DNA of 64,000 nucleotides from DATASD01 sp035478835 (GTDB lineage: Bacteria > Patescibacteriota > Saccharimonadia > Saccharimonadales > UBA4665), in contig DATIJH010000009.1 in assembly GCA_035478835.1 (NCBI GenBank), positions 255,452 through 319,451 on the forward strand, given 5' to 3'. How positions within the stretch are numbered: position 1 is the stretch's first letter; every line of letters begins with the position of its first letter. Made by a program: the position numbers and the translations under genes. Below are positions 1 to 8,781 of this stretch, one piece after another. The notes beneath the pieces were generated by a model. That model was not told the DNA's origin and did not search any database. It saw nothing but the letters and a program-made list of their open reading frames with translations.

Positions 1-1
1 G

Positions 2-637
2 CTGTACGACGATTTTAGCGTCACACATCCGGACGTAAAAAGCCACCTCATGCCTGCAAGCATAGATCTCTTACTTTCCGACGACATGACGGGCGAGCTG
101 GGCCGCCGGTTTTTGGCGCGTTTTGACCTTGACGCCACAACCATCAAAAAAACCGACAGGCATTTTACCATTGTTGACACCGGTTTTAGCGGGACGGTGT
201 TTGTGCACTTGGCCGACATTATAGAAGTCCTGTACCGGACATCGCTGCGAAGATCCGGCCGACTTGACATTAAGCTTGTTTGTGCCGACATCCACACGGC
301 CAACGGTCCACAAATTATTGATTACGCCACAGAGGAAGTGCCGCGCGACGCGGTACTGCTGCCCCATACGGCAGCTCGCTTGGGTGGCAGTTTTGCCCAC
401 GAAAAACATTCGCGGCGGAATTCGCCCACTATGCTGCTTGCGACCGCCTTGCAGCTTATGCCGCGGTATCACGAAGCCTTTGACGGCCTCGTGGAAGATG
501 GCGGCAAAGTAATGGCCCACGCGGCGGATTCTGCTCCGACGGAATTTATGCTCTGTAACGCCAGCAACGTCAATCCTATTGCAGCCGCGATCGCCCAATA
601 TCGGGTTATCCAGAGCGCCTTACGGCGCCAACCTTAG
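2..637 (+). CDS. Hypothetical protein, 5' end probably outside the window
   Basis: The reading frame is open from the window edge; the first ATG is at 50 but has no Shine-Dalgarno sequence, so the gene most likely begins upstream and this is its C-terminal part. The product has no signal peptide or membrane segment in view. Notable stretches are a beta-rich segment containing IVDTGFSGTVFV and a later helical part around PTMLLATALQLMPRYHEAF. I do not recognise the family. It is convergent with the CHAP-domain gene, with only 7 bases between the two stop codons. Confidence 0.6.
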   Translation: MYDDFSVTHPDVKSHLMPASIDLLLSDDMTGELGRRFLARFDLDATTIKKTDRHFTIVDTGFSGTVFVHLADIIEVLYRTSLRRSGRLDIKLVCADIHTANGPQIIDYATEEVPRDAVLLPHTAARLGGSFAHEKHSRRNSPTMLLATALQLMPRYHEAFDGLVEDGGKVMAHAADSAPTEFMLCNASNVNPIAAAIAQYRVIQSALRRQP

Positions 638-644
638 CCGGCGC

Positions 645-1682
645 CTACGGATAAATATATGCCGAAAACTTGCCAAGCGGACTGTACGAATAGCGGAAGT
701 GCCCTTGCCAGTCGTAGTTCATTTCGCTCACCAGTGCGTACCCCGCGGGTACGGCCTTGCCTTGGAATATTTGGCCAGGCAGCGCCTGCACAATAGCTAC
801 ATGTCCGTAGGCGCCGGCAGTTTCGACGGCGATGGCGCCAACGGCCGGTGTGCGATGCACCGGATAGTTCGACGTATACGCCCAGCGGTTGGCATTGCCG
901 GTAACGTGAAAGCCAGCATGCCCCTCAATAGTCGTAAAGTACCAATAGGCATATGAGGTGCATTCGCGGTTGATGTGGTCGGCGCTGTACGAAACCGTTT
1001 GCAGGCTGTCCATCGGCGCATTGCACCATGCCATCGGATAGCCACCATTGCCGGCGCCGCTGTCACACACGCCGCCGGTACCGACCGGTTTGGCTGGCTC
1101 AAAGTTGAGCGTGCCACTTTGAATGAGCGAGACTTGCTGTGCTTGCTCTGGTGTAATAATTGGAATCTTGGTATTTTGCTGCGGCTGGATAACCGAAGCG
1201 ACGTTATTGTTGGCTGCTTTGGTTACCGTACTGAACGCATAGCCGATGCCGTGCCCGGCCTCAATAAATGGAAAAGCCACGACCCGCCCCATAAAAACCA
1301 ACGCGTAGCCGACGCCATGCAAAGTTGCGATTATGGCTGTGCCTACGGCCCGCAGTGTTACGCTGCCAGCGGTTAGCACGCCGTTTTCGGCCTTGGTTAC
1401 GCCGTCGGTCGCCGCTACGATGGCGCGCAGCATACCGACCTCGACCGAGCCGACCGCCCGGTTCATACCAGTTGTCACAGCGCTAACATCAAAGGTATCG
1501 CTTTGGTATGTTGCTGTATTTTGAGAAATCTCGACATTATGAATGCGGGCGTTAATGCCCGAGCGATGCACGGCCAAGGTGTGACTGCACAGCGCCAACA
1601 GCCAGAAATCGGCCACGACACATACTGCGACAATGAATAGCCGCCGCTTTTTTTGTAGTACGTCCACAAGATCGAACAACAT
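645..1682 (-). CDS. Membrane-anchored CHAP-domain peptidoglycan hydrolase
   Basis: The C-terminal ~140 residues form a CHAP (NlpC/P60-like) domain: the predicted nucleophile Cys lies in INRECTSYAYWYF and the catalytic His in GAYGHVAIVQ. CHAP enzymes are amidases or endopeptidases that cut peptidoglycan. The N-terminus carries a strong hydrophobic segment after KKRR (RLFIVAVCVVADFWLLAL), and a second hydrophobic stretch lies mid-protein, so the enzyme is probably held outside the membrane. A TTG start at 1724 is possible, but ATG at 1682 is preceded by GGTGG, and a TATAAT box sits close upstream. Probable roles are cell-wall remodelling or attack on the wall of a neighbour or host; the sequence does not decide. 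Confidence 0.85.
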   Translation of the reverse strand: MLFDLVDVLQKKRRLFIVAVCVVADFWLLALCSHTLAVHRSGINARIHNVEISQNTATYQSDTFDVSAVTTGMNRAVGSVEVGMLRAIVAATDGVTKAENGVLTAGSVTLRAVGTAIIATLHGVGYALVFMGRVVAFPFIEAGHGIGYAFSTVTKAANNNVASVIQPQQNTKIPIITPEQAQQVSLIQSGTLNFEPAKPVGTGGVCDSGAGNGGYPMAWCNAPMDSLQTVSYSADHINRECTSYAYWYFTTIEGHAGFHVTGNANRWAYTSNYPVHRTPAVGAIAVETAGAYGHVAIVQALPGQIFQGKAVPAGYALVSEMNYDWQGHFRYSYSPLGKFSAYIYP

Positions 1683-1804
1683 AAAACGAGCCACCGCGCT
1701 CTTTAAATCACTATTATACACCAATCTTGCAAATGGCGCATCTTTACGGAATAAATAACGACGGCGATGTATGATATGCTAATAGAGTAAGAGCGAGGAC
1801 AGAT

Positions 1805-2095
1805 ATGGGCGGTATTATTTCATTCATTTTTGGGATTATTGAGCTATTAGTCGGATTGCGGTTTTTGCTGCTGCTTTTGGGCGCAAATCCGCTCAGCACA
1901 TTTGTAAACTGGATCTATAATACGAGCGCTCCGCTAGTGGCGCCGTTTGCTGGTGTTTTGGGCCATTCCACGAGCGCACCGACCGGCGCGGTTGTGCATA
2001 GCGTTTTTGATCCGTCCACACTGGTTGCCTTTGTAGTGTATGCGGCGATCGGCGGCGTGCTGCTCGCCCTGTTCGGCCATCGTCACAGCGCATAA
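1805..2095 (+). CDS. YggT-family small integral membrane protein
   Basis: A 96-residue protein with two hydrophobic helices separated by a short loop. The pattern LRFLLLLLGANP...WIYNTSAPLVAPFAG is typical of YggT-like proteins: a first helix ending in GANP, a W-Y-S-P-L-PF loop, and a second C-terminal helix. YggT proteins are of poorly defined function, with links to cell division and osmotic stress in other bacteria. GAGGACAG precedes the ATG. It is followed after 3 bases by the next gene, so the two are probably co-transcribed. Confidence 0.75.
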   Translation: MGGIISFIFGIIELLVGLRFLLLLLGANPLSTFVNWIYNTSAPLVAPFAGVLGHSTSAPTGAVVHSVFDPSTLVAFVVYAAIGGVLLALFGHRHSA

Positions 2096-2098
2096 TTT

Positions 2099-2599
2099 AT
2101 GGATAAGCAAACAGTCGCTACCACTAAAAACGGCAAGCTGGTATATGTTGACCTAAAAGGCTCGCATGCCGCCACGCACATTGCCGATACGCCCGAACTG
2201 CTGTCGCTCGTCCGGGAATTGCTGGCCGATCTGTCACTCGAGGACGACAACATTTACCTCGACAAAGACATGGGACGCGAAGTTGGGCTTTCCGATCTTG
2301 TTACGACAGATGAAGATGATCATATTATATATGCCAAGCGCCTGAATCGCAGTAATTACACACGGTTCGTACAAAACCGTTTGGCAGAGCCGACTCGCTA
2401 TGTCACCGTTGTTTTGCGAAAGGACACCGACGGCAACTACGAACTATGGAGCGCCTGGATCGGGGCCGCCGCGCCGCAGTTCCCCGGCGACGAGCACGAA
2501 ACGCCTGAAAGCCGGCCGTTTTGGCAAACACACGCCTTGGTCTGGGGCAATCAAGAAGTACAGCCTGGAACGCAGGTCGAGTATTGGCCGTGGGGTTAG
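2099..2599 (+). CDS. Hypothetical soluble protein
   Basis: 166 residues, acidic, with no signal or membrane segment. The C-terminal half has an aromatic-rich core (YVTVVLRKDTDGNYELWSAW, then PFWQTHALVWG) that suggests a small beta-sheet domain. I do not recognise the family. It begins 3 bases after the YggT-like gene and ends 21 bases from the stop of the convergent HAD gene. No terminator hairpin is apparent between the convergent genes. Confidence 0.7.
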   Translation: MDKQTVATTKNGKLVYVDLKGSHAATHIADTPELLSLVRELLADLSLEDDNIYLDKDMGREVGLSDLVTTDEDDHIIYAKRLNRSNYTRFVQNRLAEPTRYVTVVLRKDTDGNYELWSAWIGAAAPQFPGDEHETPESRPFWQTHALVWGNQEVQPGTQVEYWPWG

Positions 2600-2620
2600 T
2601 AATGACCAAGCAGCCGCAGT

Positions 2621-3223
2621 CTACGGATTTGCGATAATTCCTTGCAGGTCAGCGACCAACTGCGCTGGATCTTTTGCAAGCAGCGTGGCCATGCCAAGCT
2701 CGGTCGCCGGATCCAAACACAGCTGCTTATCGTCGATAAAGAGAGATTCTTTCGCCTGCACGTGCAAGCGCTCAAGCGCGAGCTCGTAAATTTCTTTTTG
2801 CGGTTTTGCACAGCCTTCTTTGCACGAAGCGATAACATCGTCAAACAAATCGTAGTAACCGGCCTGCTTGATAACGTTGTATGTTGGCTCGATGACGTTC
2901 GACAGAATCGCTACTTTTACGCCCTTTTGTTGTGCCTGTCGGGCCAATGCCAGCACTTCCTGGTTGGCGACCAGGCCCTTCCATTTTTTGAACTCTTCCG
3001 AAATTGTATCGTGAATGGCGAGGCCGTACTTTTGGCGCAGCGCTTCCCAGTAATCCCGCTCGGTAATTTTGCCTTCCATGAACCGCACCATGTAGGTTTG
3101 AAAAATCTCTTTCTTTTGCTGCTCTGTCGCGCCGATGCTTGTGAGTAAATCGCCTAAAAACTCGTCGCCGGGGTCGTTGGCAATGACGCCGCCCCAATCA
3201 AAGAAGATAACTTTATATTGCAT
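2621..3223 (-). CDS. HAD-superfamily hydrolase (YihX/epoxide-hydrolase N-terminal-like)
   Basis: All four HAD motifs are visible: motif I FFDWGGVI with nucleophile Asp9, motif II AILSN, motif III Lys in CAKPQKEIYELAL, and motif IV LFIDDKQ. The second Asp of the usual DxD is Gly11, as in the YihX-like and epoxide hydrolase N-terminal branches, so phosphatase activity cannot be assumed from motif I alone. The helical cap between motifs I and II (EGKITERDYWEALRQ) matches subclass IA. The length (200 aa) is normal. The substrate is unknown; sugar phosphates are a reasonable guess. Confidence 0.85.
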   Translation of the reverse strand: MQYKVIFFDWGGVIANDPGDEFLGDLLTSIGATEQQKKEIFQTYMVRFMEGKITERDYWEALRQKYGLAIHDTISEEFKKWKGLVANQEVLALARQAQQKGVKVAILSNVIEPTYNVIKQAGYYDLFDDVIASCKEGCAKPQKEIYELALERLHVQAKESLFIDDKQLCLDPATELGMATLLAKDPAQLVADLQGIIANP

Positions 3224-3314
3224 GCTTGCTAGTGTATCAGCAGATGCTCTGCCAGGCCAACTAAAGTTGCAAGCCAGGGTGGTGCTGTAGTATTGTTTCT
3301 TGGTGTCAGAATAT

Positions 3315-3764
3315 ATGTCAGAATCTTCTCAGGAACGTTTGCGATATGCGCTTTACGGCGCAATTCCTGCCGGCGCAATCGGGATTTACACTGCAGAGGT
3401 GGCATCCCCATATCTATTCCCGTACGATTACTATGCCAAGCAAAGTGATGATGCTGCCGTACAGAGGCTACAGCTGCAGATAACCGCCGACCAAAACGCG
3501 CTCGCTACACTACAGAACGACGGCTTGCCCACCGAAAAGATGGCGGCACATTTGAAAGGCCTGCAACAATGGCTAGCGGTAACCGAGGAGCCAGGGTTGG
3601 CTTATCCGCATCTCGCAAAAGAGGCAGAGGTGGTAGGATTTGGGACGGGTCTTATGCTGGGCGCCATTGCGGGCCTTGCCTATTTGCGCCGGCGCGAGGC
3701 AATTCACAACTCTGCGCTTGGCGGCGGTATCCGGTGGCTTATCGGCAGAATCCAAGACTGGTAA
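3315..3764 (+). CDS. Hypothetical membrane protein with a coiled-coil middle
   Basis: About 149 residues from ATG 3315; a TTG at 3300 would add five residues and is not better supported. There is a hydrophobic helix near the N-terminus (YGAIPAGAIGIYTAEVA), then a Gln/Leu-rich helical stretch suited to a coiled coil, and a second hydrophobic helix (VVGFGTGLMLGAIAGLAYL) followed by the basic LRRRE. This predicts two membrane passes with the coiled coil between them on one side. No family is recognised. Confidence 0.65.
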   Translation: MSESSQERLRYALYGAIPAGAIGIYTAEVASPYLFPYDYYAKQSDDAAVQRLQLQITADQNALATLQNDGLPTEKMAAHLKGLQQWLAVTEEPGLAYPHLAKEAEVVGFGTGLMLGAIAGLAYLRRREAIHNSALGGGIRWLIGRIQDW

Positions 3765-3806
3765 GCTTGGCAAAAATATGAATATGGAGAAATGCTGAAG
3801 ATACTG

Positions 3807-3812
3807 TATTAT
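3807..3812 (+). promoter_or_regulatory. Probable -10 box of a leaderless promoter
   Basis: TATTAT ends 7 bases before the ATG at 3820, so the expected +1 coincides with the start codon. There is no Shine-Dalgarno sequence before this ATG. No good -35 is seen at the usual distance. Confidence 0.4.
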
Positions 3813-3819
3813 ATGGTTG

Positions 3820-5349
3820 ATGTCGATTAATACACCTCTTGTAACAGTTATTATTCTTGCTCGAAACGAAGAAGCCTACCTTACTAAAACGATTCAGGCC
3901 GTGCATGCGCAGGACTACGCAGGCAAAATCGAGGTCCTGGTCATTAACAACGCCAGCGTCGATAAAACAGACGAAGTCGCGCGCAAAGCCGGCGCCAAAG
4001 TCATTTACGAAGGCCGCGTGGGTATGCCGCAGGGCCGCGAAACCGGCCGACTGGCAGCCAAGGGCGAAATCATCGTTTATGTTGATGCCGACACGCTGCT
4101 GCCGCCGCATTACGTCAGCACGATGGTCCGCACCTTTGAGGAGCGCCCAAGGACCGTTGCCGTCAGCAATCCGTTTCATTTTTATGACGCCGCCGGCAAT
4201 CGCTCGCACCGCTGGCTTACCGCATTCTTTTTCGGGCTTATTTATCCGCTCGAAAGTATACTGCTGCATTTGATGGGCCGCTCCAACCAAGTGCTGGGCG
4301 CCAACTTTGCCGTGCGCAGCGAGGCACTCGAAAAGGTCCACGGCTTTGATACCTCCATCACCTTTTCGGGCGAAGACCTGGCGATTTCCAAGCGGCTTTC
4401 TACCGTCGGCACCATTACCATCCTGCCGCACTTATATACCGAGACGTCCGATCGCCGCTTTGCCGCGTACGGCACCGTGCGCACTTTTTTGAGCTACGGT
4501 AAGAACTTTTTCAGCGTGCTGTTCCTCAACCACGCGTCCGACGGCTCAATCTTGCGCAAGTTGCTCAAGTTTGTGGTGCTCGTAGGCGTCATTTTGCTTG
4601 GGGTGAAGTACTTGCACGTTATGCGGTTTGTAAAGCACGACCTTGACCGCAGCTTTGGCTACGTCGGTATTGCTGTGGCAGCGATGTGGCTGTACGCTAC
4701 GTTTTATCCGCGTTCGTCCCTGTTTGGGCGCACGACGTTTCGCTTTAATAGCACCGAGAAACTCGTGGCGCTTACCTTTGACGATGGCCCAAATACAATA
4801 ACGACGCCGCAGGTGCTCGATATTCTCAAAAAAGAAAGGGTCACGGCAACGTTTTTTGTGACGGGCAAGCACGCCGAGGAGCATCCAGAGATGCTGGCAC
4901 GCATCGTAACGGCCGGGCATGAGCTTGGCAATCACAGCTACAATCATCGCTTTTTGTTGCCCTTTATGCCGACTGCCAGCATTCGTACGCAACTCGATCG
5001 GACCCAAGCTGCTATTAACGCGACGCCGCACGTTGACCGCGTGCAAAAGCAGCTGTTCCGTCCGCCGCACGGCTGGCGCAGTATTTGGATGATGGCCGAG
5101 CTGCGCCGCCAGAATTACGAGGTGGTCACTTGGGATGTCGGCATTGATTATATCCCTGGTGTGAGCGTCAAACGGCTCGTAAAACATTACGTGGATAAGA
5201 CCAAACCCGGCTCGATCTTGCTGATGCACGATGTGCTATGGGAAAAACCCAATGGCGACCGCGACAAGCTGGTTACCGCGCTGCCGCAGATTATTGCACA
5301 GTTGCGCGCCAAGGGATATCGGTTCGTTAAAGTGCGCGACATGCTGTAG
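3820..5349 (+). CDS. Bifunctional GT2 glycosyltransferase and NodB polysaccharide deacetylase
   Basis: A fusion of two enzymes. Residues ~5-235 are a GT2 family GT-A fold: TVIILARNEE at the nucleotide-binding start, Asp89-Ala-Asp91 as the DxD motif, and GEDLAIS as the catalytic ED region. Two membrane helices follow (about 245-310). Residues ~310-500 are a NodB/CE4 deacetylase: TFDDGP with Asp321 and Asp322, metal ligands His372 and His376 in NHSYNH, RPPHG at 414-418, TWDVG, and LLMHD with His470. Both active sites look intact. It may make and de-N-acetylate an exported amino-sugar polymer. The TTG at 3817 is in frame, but ATG 3820 is preferred. Confidence 0.92.
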   Translation: MSINTPLVTVIILARNEEAYLTKTIQAVHAQDYAGKIEVLVINNASVDKTDEVARKAGAKVIYEGRVGMPQGRETGRLAAKGEIIVYVDADTLLPPHYVSTMVRTFEERPRTVAVSNPFHFYDAAGNRSHRWLTAFFFGLIYPLESILLHLMGRSNQVLGANFAVRSEALEKVHGFDTSITFSGEDLAISKRLSTVGTITILPHLYTETSDRRFAAYGTVRTFLSYGKNFFSVLFLNHASDGSILRKLLKFVVLVGVILLGVKYLHVMRFVKHDLDRSFGYVGIAVAAMWLYATFYPRSSLFGRTTFRFNSTEKLVALTFDDGPNTITTPQVLDILKKERVTATFFVTGKHAEEHPEMLARIVTAGHELGNHSYNHRFLLPFMPTASIRTQLDRTQAAINATPHVDRVQKQLFRPPHGWRSIWMMAELRRQNYEVVTWDVGIDYIPGVSVKRLVKHYVDKTKPGSILLMHDVLWEKPNGDRDKLVTALPQIIAQLRAKGYRFVKVRDML

Positions 5350-5370
5350 CCCTCTCCTGGTAGCTTCTCT

Positions 5371-5412
5371 GATATAAAAAACCGCTTCGTACCTGAAGCG
5401 GTTTTTTATATC
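5371..5412. terminator. Bidirectional rho-independent terminator
   Basis: A perfect 18-bp inverted repeat (5371-5388 and 5395-5412) with a 6-base loop, GC-rich core ACCGCTTC, and A/T tracts on both sides. It lies between convergent genes ending at 5349 (+) and 5431 (-) and can serve both. Confidence 0.93.
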
Positions 5413-5430
5413 TAGCGAACCTTGCCGAGA

Positions 5431-6846
5431 CTACTGAAAGTCCTTCATTTTGTTAGCGAGGATATACTGCGCAATCGGCGTCAAGACCTGAATGCGCGCG
5501 CTTGCTGGCGGCGAACCGCTGCCGCGCGCCAAGTTGAACGTGACATACACGATGGCCCGGCCTTTGCGGAACACAAGGCAGTTGTCGCTTGTTGCAACGT
5601 CGCCAAAGAAGGATTCGTCGCCAACGGTTGTGGGCAGATTTTGTATGTTTTTGCTGAACGGGCTGCCACTGCGGTCAAATGCCATGAGTTCTTTGGCCCC
5701 GTCGAGCGTCTCGTAGGTGTTGACGTCGACACGCACGGTGCTGGCGTCAAGGTACGTTTCGGCCGGCGTGCGCCGTGTGCAGCTGCTCTCGGTGTAATTG
5801 TATTTTTTGCCGCTTGCCGAGCTCACTACCAAGCCGATGCTGTTCGCCTCGCTCTCGTCAACAAGCGGGCTGGCGTCTTTATTGAACAACGATTTTACGA
5901 TAAGGTTGTCGGTCAAATCGCAGGCGTTCAAACTGCTGCCGGTAAAAATCGGGCTCTTGTATGTAAAATTGAGCAGCGGCGTCGGTGTGCTGAGCGCCTT
6001 AGCCATATTCGTCGTAATGATGTTCATTAATTTGTCGCGGCCGCTCGTATCGGCGGTAGGCGTATTGATAATGACCTGCGCGGCAATTCCATTGCCCGTC
6101 ACCATGTACAAGTTCGAATTTTTAAGCGCCCGCCCGGTGGTGTCATGGTACAAGTACACCTTAAATCCGTTGCTGTCCGGCTGCGCGTCGTAGCTGCTGT
6201 GAATCTCGGTATTCACCGAGTCCATATTCACATAAGACGATTGGTACAGCGACACCGATGCGCTGCCGGTGCCCTCGAGTTTATAGATACACGAGTTAGT
6301 GTCTTGATCAAACGGCACACCCAAGTCGCTGCCTTTTATGATGCTGCCAGCGCCTACGCCGTCAAAAAATGTACGGGTTGTTGGGCCGGTGGCAGAGCTT
6401 GAACTTGTCAAAAAGCCGGCGTCACGAATGTTTTGCAGTGTCAATACGCTGCACGCCTGGATAATGTTCTGGCCTTGGTAGCTCACCACTTTGCCGGTAG
6501 ATACTTGTGTGAGCCCAAACGGATCGGCCGAACCGTTATCGGCAACATTTGAATAGCCAGGGCGCTCTATGACCAAGCCGCTGTCGCTGCTGGTGCTCTT
6601 GCTGGCCGGCTTTTTTTGCGTGATCACGCTCACGATAATTCCGATAATAGCGATGGCCACCACCGCAACACCGATAATGAGCAGGAGCCTTCCTTTGCCG
6701 CCGCGCTTTTGTGGTGCGCCTGCGGTCGCCGGCGGCATGCTCGCGGGCATTTGGCCGCCCGGCATAGCGGTTGGCTCTACGGGCTGGCCGGTGCTCATCG
6801 TACTCGTATTTTGTGGCCCGTGCGTTTCAGGGCTGTTTTGTTCCAT
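5431..6846 (-). CDS. Membrane-anchored extracellular protein with two related domains
   Basis: About 471 residues. The N-terminal ~50 residues are Pro/Met/Gly/Gln-rich and presumably cytoplasmic; a single membrane helix follows (RLLLIIGVAVVAIAIIGIIV), then a Ser/Lys linker and a large extracellular part. That part appears to hold two similar modules, each beginning ACSVL or ACDLT and containing a second Cys (NSCIYKL, SSCTRR), which suggests one disulfide per module. The pattern recalls DUF3558-like lipoprotein domains, though that is only a resemblance. The start at 6846 is chosen because AAGGAG precedes it by 6 bases; an ATG nine codons further upstream lacks this. Confidence 0.75.
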   Translation of the reverse strand: MEQNSPETHGPQNTSTMSTGQPVEPTAMPGGQMPASMPPATAGAPQKRGGKGRLLLIIGVAVVAIAIIGIIVSVITQKKPASKSTSSDSGLVIERPGYSNVADNGSADPFGLTQVSTGKVVSYQGQNIIQACSVLTLQNIRDAGFLTSSSSATGPTTRTFFDGVGAGSIIKGSDLGVPFDQDTNSCIYKLEGTGSASVSLYQSSYVNMDSVNTEIHSSYDAQPDSNGFKVYLYHDTTGRALKNSNLYMVTGNGIAAQVIINTPTADTSGRDKLMNIITTNMAKALSTPTPLLNFTYKSPIFTGSSLNACDLTDNLIVKSLFNKDASPLVDESEANSIGLVVSSASGKKYNYTESSCTRRTPAETYLDASTVRVDVNTYETLDGAKELMAFDRSGSPFSKNIQNLPTTVGDESFFGDVATSDNCLVFRKGRAIVYVTFNLARGSGSPPASARIQVLTPIAQYILANKMKDFQ

Positions 6847-6955
6847 CGGATGCTCCTTGCTTGCTTGTTTCAAAGATCCTTATTAGTATAAGCATTTTTT
6901 AAGCATAAATCATCCCCGAAACGCGTATACTATAAAATATAAAGTTGGAGGGACT

Positions 6956-7510
6956 ATGAAACCATTAACTGTGCTTGCGATTTCGGGCAGTCTGCGCGCC
7001 GAATCTTACACAACCAAACTCGTACATGCTTTTGCGGCGCTTGCGCCAGAAGGTGTCAGGGTAAACGTGCTGCCTGTCGGTGACTTGCCATTTTTGAACG
7101 AAGATCTTGAGGCTGACTTGCCTGCGCCGGTGCGTAATTTGCACGAGCAGATCGCCGCGGCCGACGCGGTGCTGCTCGCCAGTCCGGAGTACAATCGTTC
7201 GTACTCGCCGGTTATTAAGAATGCGCTGGACTGGGGCTCGCGTCCGGCCGGCCAAAACGCGTGGGATGGTAAACCGGTCGCAATCATCGGCTGCACACCG
7301 TACACAATGGGCGGTTCCGGCGCTGTGCACCACTTGCAGCAAGTGGTCGCGTATGTCAACATGCATCCATTACAGCAGCCCGAATTTTACCTCAGTGGCG
7401 CTGGCGAAAAGTTCGACGAGAGCGGCAAACTCACCGACGCTTCAACCGAAGAGCACATCAAGTCCTACTGGGCGGCGTTCACGGCTTGGGCCGAAAAAAT
7501 CCGCAGCTAG
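6956..7510 (+). CDS. NADPH-dependent FMN reductase family protein
   Basis: 184 residues with a flavodoxin-like fold. The FMN phosphate-binding loop is SGSLRAESYTTKL near the N-terminus, and the characteristic SPEYNRSYSPVIKNALDW lies at ~80-98, followed by KPVAIIGCTP. These are hallmarks of the NADPH:FMN/quinone reductase family (SsuE, ArsH, YieF-like), which reduces flavins, quinones or azo compounds in the cytoplasm. GGAGGGA lies 4 bases before the ATG. It is directly followed by the dehydrogenase gene, which has its own -10 box in the 16-base gap. Confidence 0.93.
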   Translation: MKPLTVLAISGSLRAESYTTKLVHAFAALAPEGVRVNVLPVGDLPFLNEDLEADLPAPVRNLHEQIAAADAVLLASPEYNRSYSPVIKNALDWGSRPAGQNAWDGKPVAIIGCTPYTMGGSGAVHHLQQVVAYVNMHPLQQPEFYLSGAGEKFDESGKLTDASTEEHIKSYWAAFTAWAEKIRS

Positions 7511-7514
7511 GGTG

Positions 7515-7520
7515 TATACT
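7515..7520 (+). promoter_or_regulatory. Probable -10 box of a leaderless promoter
   Basis: TATACT ends 6 bases before ATG 7527, which would place +1 on the start codon. No Shine-Dalgarno sequence precedes the ATG. The -35 region lies inside the upstream gene and is weak. Confidence 0.4.
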
Positions 7521-7526
7521 TGCCGT

Positions 7527-8741
7527 ATGAGCAAATCGATGTTAGCGACCGCACAAGCCACGATCCGGGAAGCGGCCGAAAGATTAGGATACGACGAAAA
7601 AACCATCACCGCGCTTTTGGAAGCCGAAGCCGAGCACGTCTTCGAGGTCGAAACCGGCGGCAAAACTTACAAAGCTTATCGCGTACAGCACAATAATCAC
7701 CTCGGGCCGTTCAAAGGTGGCATCCGTTTTCACCCGAACGTCAACATCGACGAAGTCCGCGCGCTCGCCACGCTTATGAGCCTTAAAACTGCAGCCGTGA
7801 ACATTCCGATGGGTGGCGGTAAAGGCGGCATTGCCGTTGACCCGCGTGCGCTCAGCAAAGCCGAGGTCGAGGAACTCTCACGCCGTTACGCCCGCCACTT
7901 GGCGCCGCACATCGGCTCAGACAAAGACATTCCGGCACCGGACGTCAACACCAACGCCGAAATCGTGGACTGGATGGTCGACGAATACGAAAAGACCGCC
8001 GGCAAAAGTGACAAAGGCAGCTTTACCGGTAAATCTATGGCGAATGGCGGTTCCGAAGGCCGCGAAGCCGCAACCGGCCGCGGAGGCGTCATTGCGCTCG
8101 TCGAATATCTGCGGCATAAAGGCCGGCTGGATGAGCAGCTAACCGTCGCGCTCCAGGGCTTCGGCAACGTCGGCTACTTTTTTGCCAAAACCCTGCGCGA
8201 TTATCCAAACATCAAAATCGTAGCCGTTTCAAACAGCCAGCACACTTGGGCACGCCAAGACGGCATTAACGTGGATGATTTTACAGACAAAGCCGGTGCG
8301 CTGCCACGTCCCGAAGAGCTCACAGATTTAAAAGGTGCGGAAACCGCCTCGCCCGAGGCAATCATCGGCGCTAAAGTTGATATCCTGGTGCTCGCCGCGC
8401 TCGAAGATGCTATCACCGAAGTGAATGCGGGCAAAGTGCGCGCCGACGTGCTCGTGGAGCTGGCCAACGGCCCGATCACCAAAGATGCCGAGGCACAGCT
8501 GCTCAAAGACGGCAAAGAAATTTTGCCGGATGTCATTGCCAACGCTGGCGGCGTGATCGTCTCGTATCTGGAGTGGGAGCAAAATCAGCAGGGCGAACAC
8601 TGGTCGGAAACGGTCGTCAACAAAAAGCTGGCTGACATTTTAGTTCCGGCGACCAACGTCATGCTTACCCGTGCCCGGCAAAAGGAGTTGAGCCTCAAGC
8701 AAGCTGCATTTGAACTCGCCCTCGAGCGCCTCCTGGTATAA
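7527..8741 (+). CDS. Glu/Leu/Phe/Val dehydrogenase
   Basis: 404 residues from ATG 7527; a longer frame upstream overlaps the FMN reductase and is rejected. The substrate-binding domain has GPFKGGIRFHP and the catalytic region MGGGKGGIAVDP, with PAPDVNTN supplying the catalytic Asp. The C-terminal Rossmann domain starts at GFGNVGYFFA. The family reversibly deaminates glutamate or branched-chain and aromatic amino acids to 2-oxoacids with NAD(P)H. The length and the GGSEGREAATGRG segment favour a glutamate dehydrogenase-like enzyme, but specificity is not settled. Confidence 0.94.
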   Translation: MSKSMLATAQATIREAAERLGYDEKTITALLEAEAEHVFEVETGGKTYKAYRVQHNNHLGPFKGGIRFHPNVNIDEVRALATLMSLKTAAVNIPMGGGKGGIAVDPRALSKAEVEELSRRYARHLAPHIGSDKDIPAPDVNTNAEIVDWMVDEYEKTAGKSDKGSFTGKSMANGGSEGREAATGRGGVIALVEYLRHKGRLDEQLTVALQGFGNVGYFFAKTLRDYPNIKIVAVSNSQHTWARQDGINVDDFTDKAGALPRPEELTDLKGAETASPEAIIGAKVDILVLAALEDAITEVNAGKVRADVLVELANGPITKDAEAQLLKDGKEILPDVIANAGGVIVSYLEWEQNQQGEHWSETVVNKKLADILVPATNVMLTRARQKELSLKQAAFELALERLLV

Positions 8742-8781
8742 AATTTCACTAACAACACCGTACGGCCAGCCGCGAAAATGG

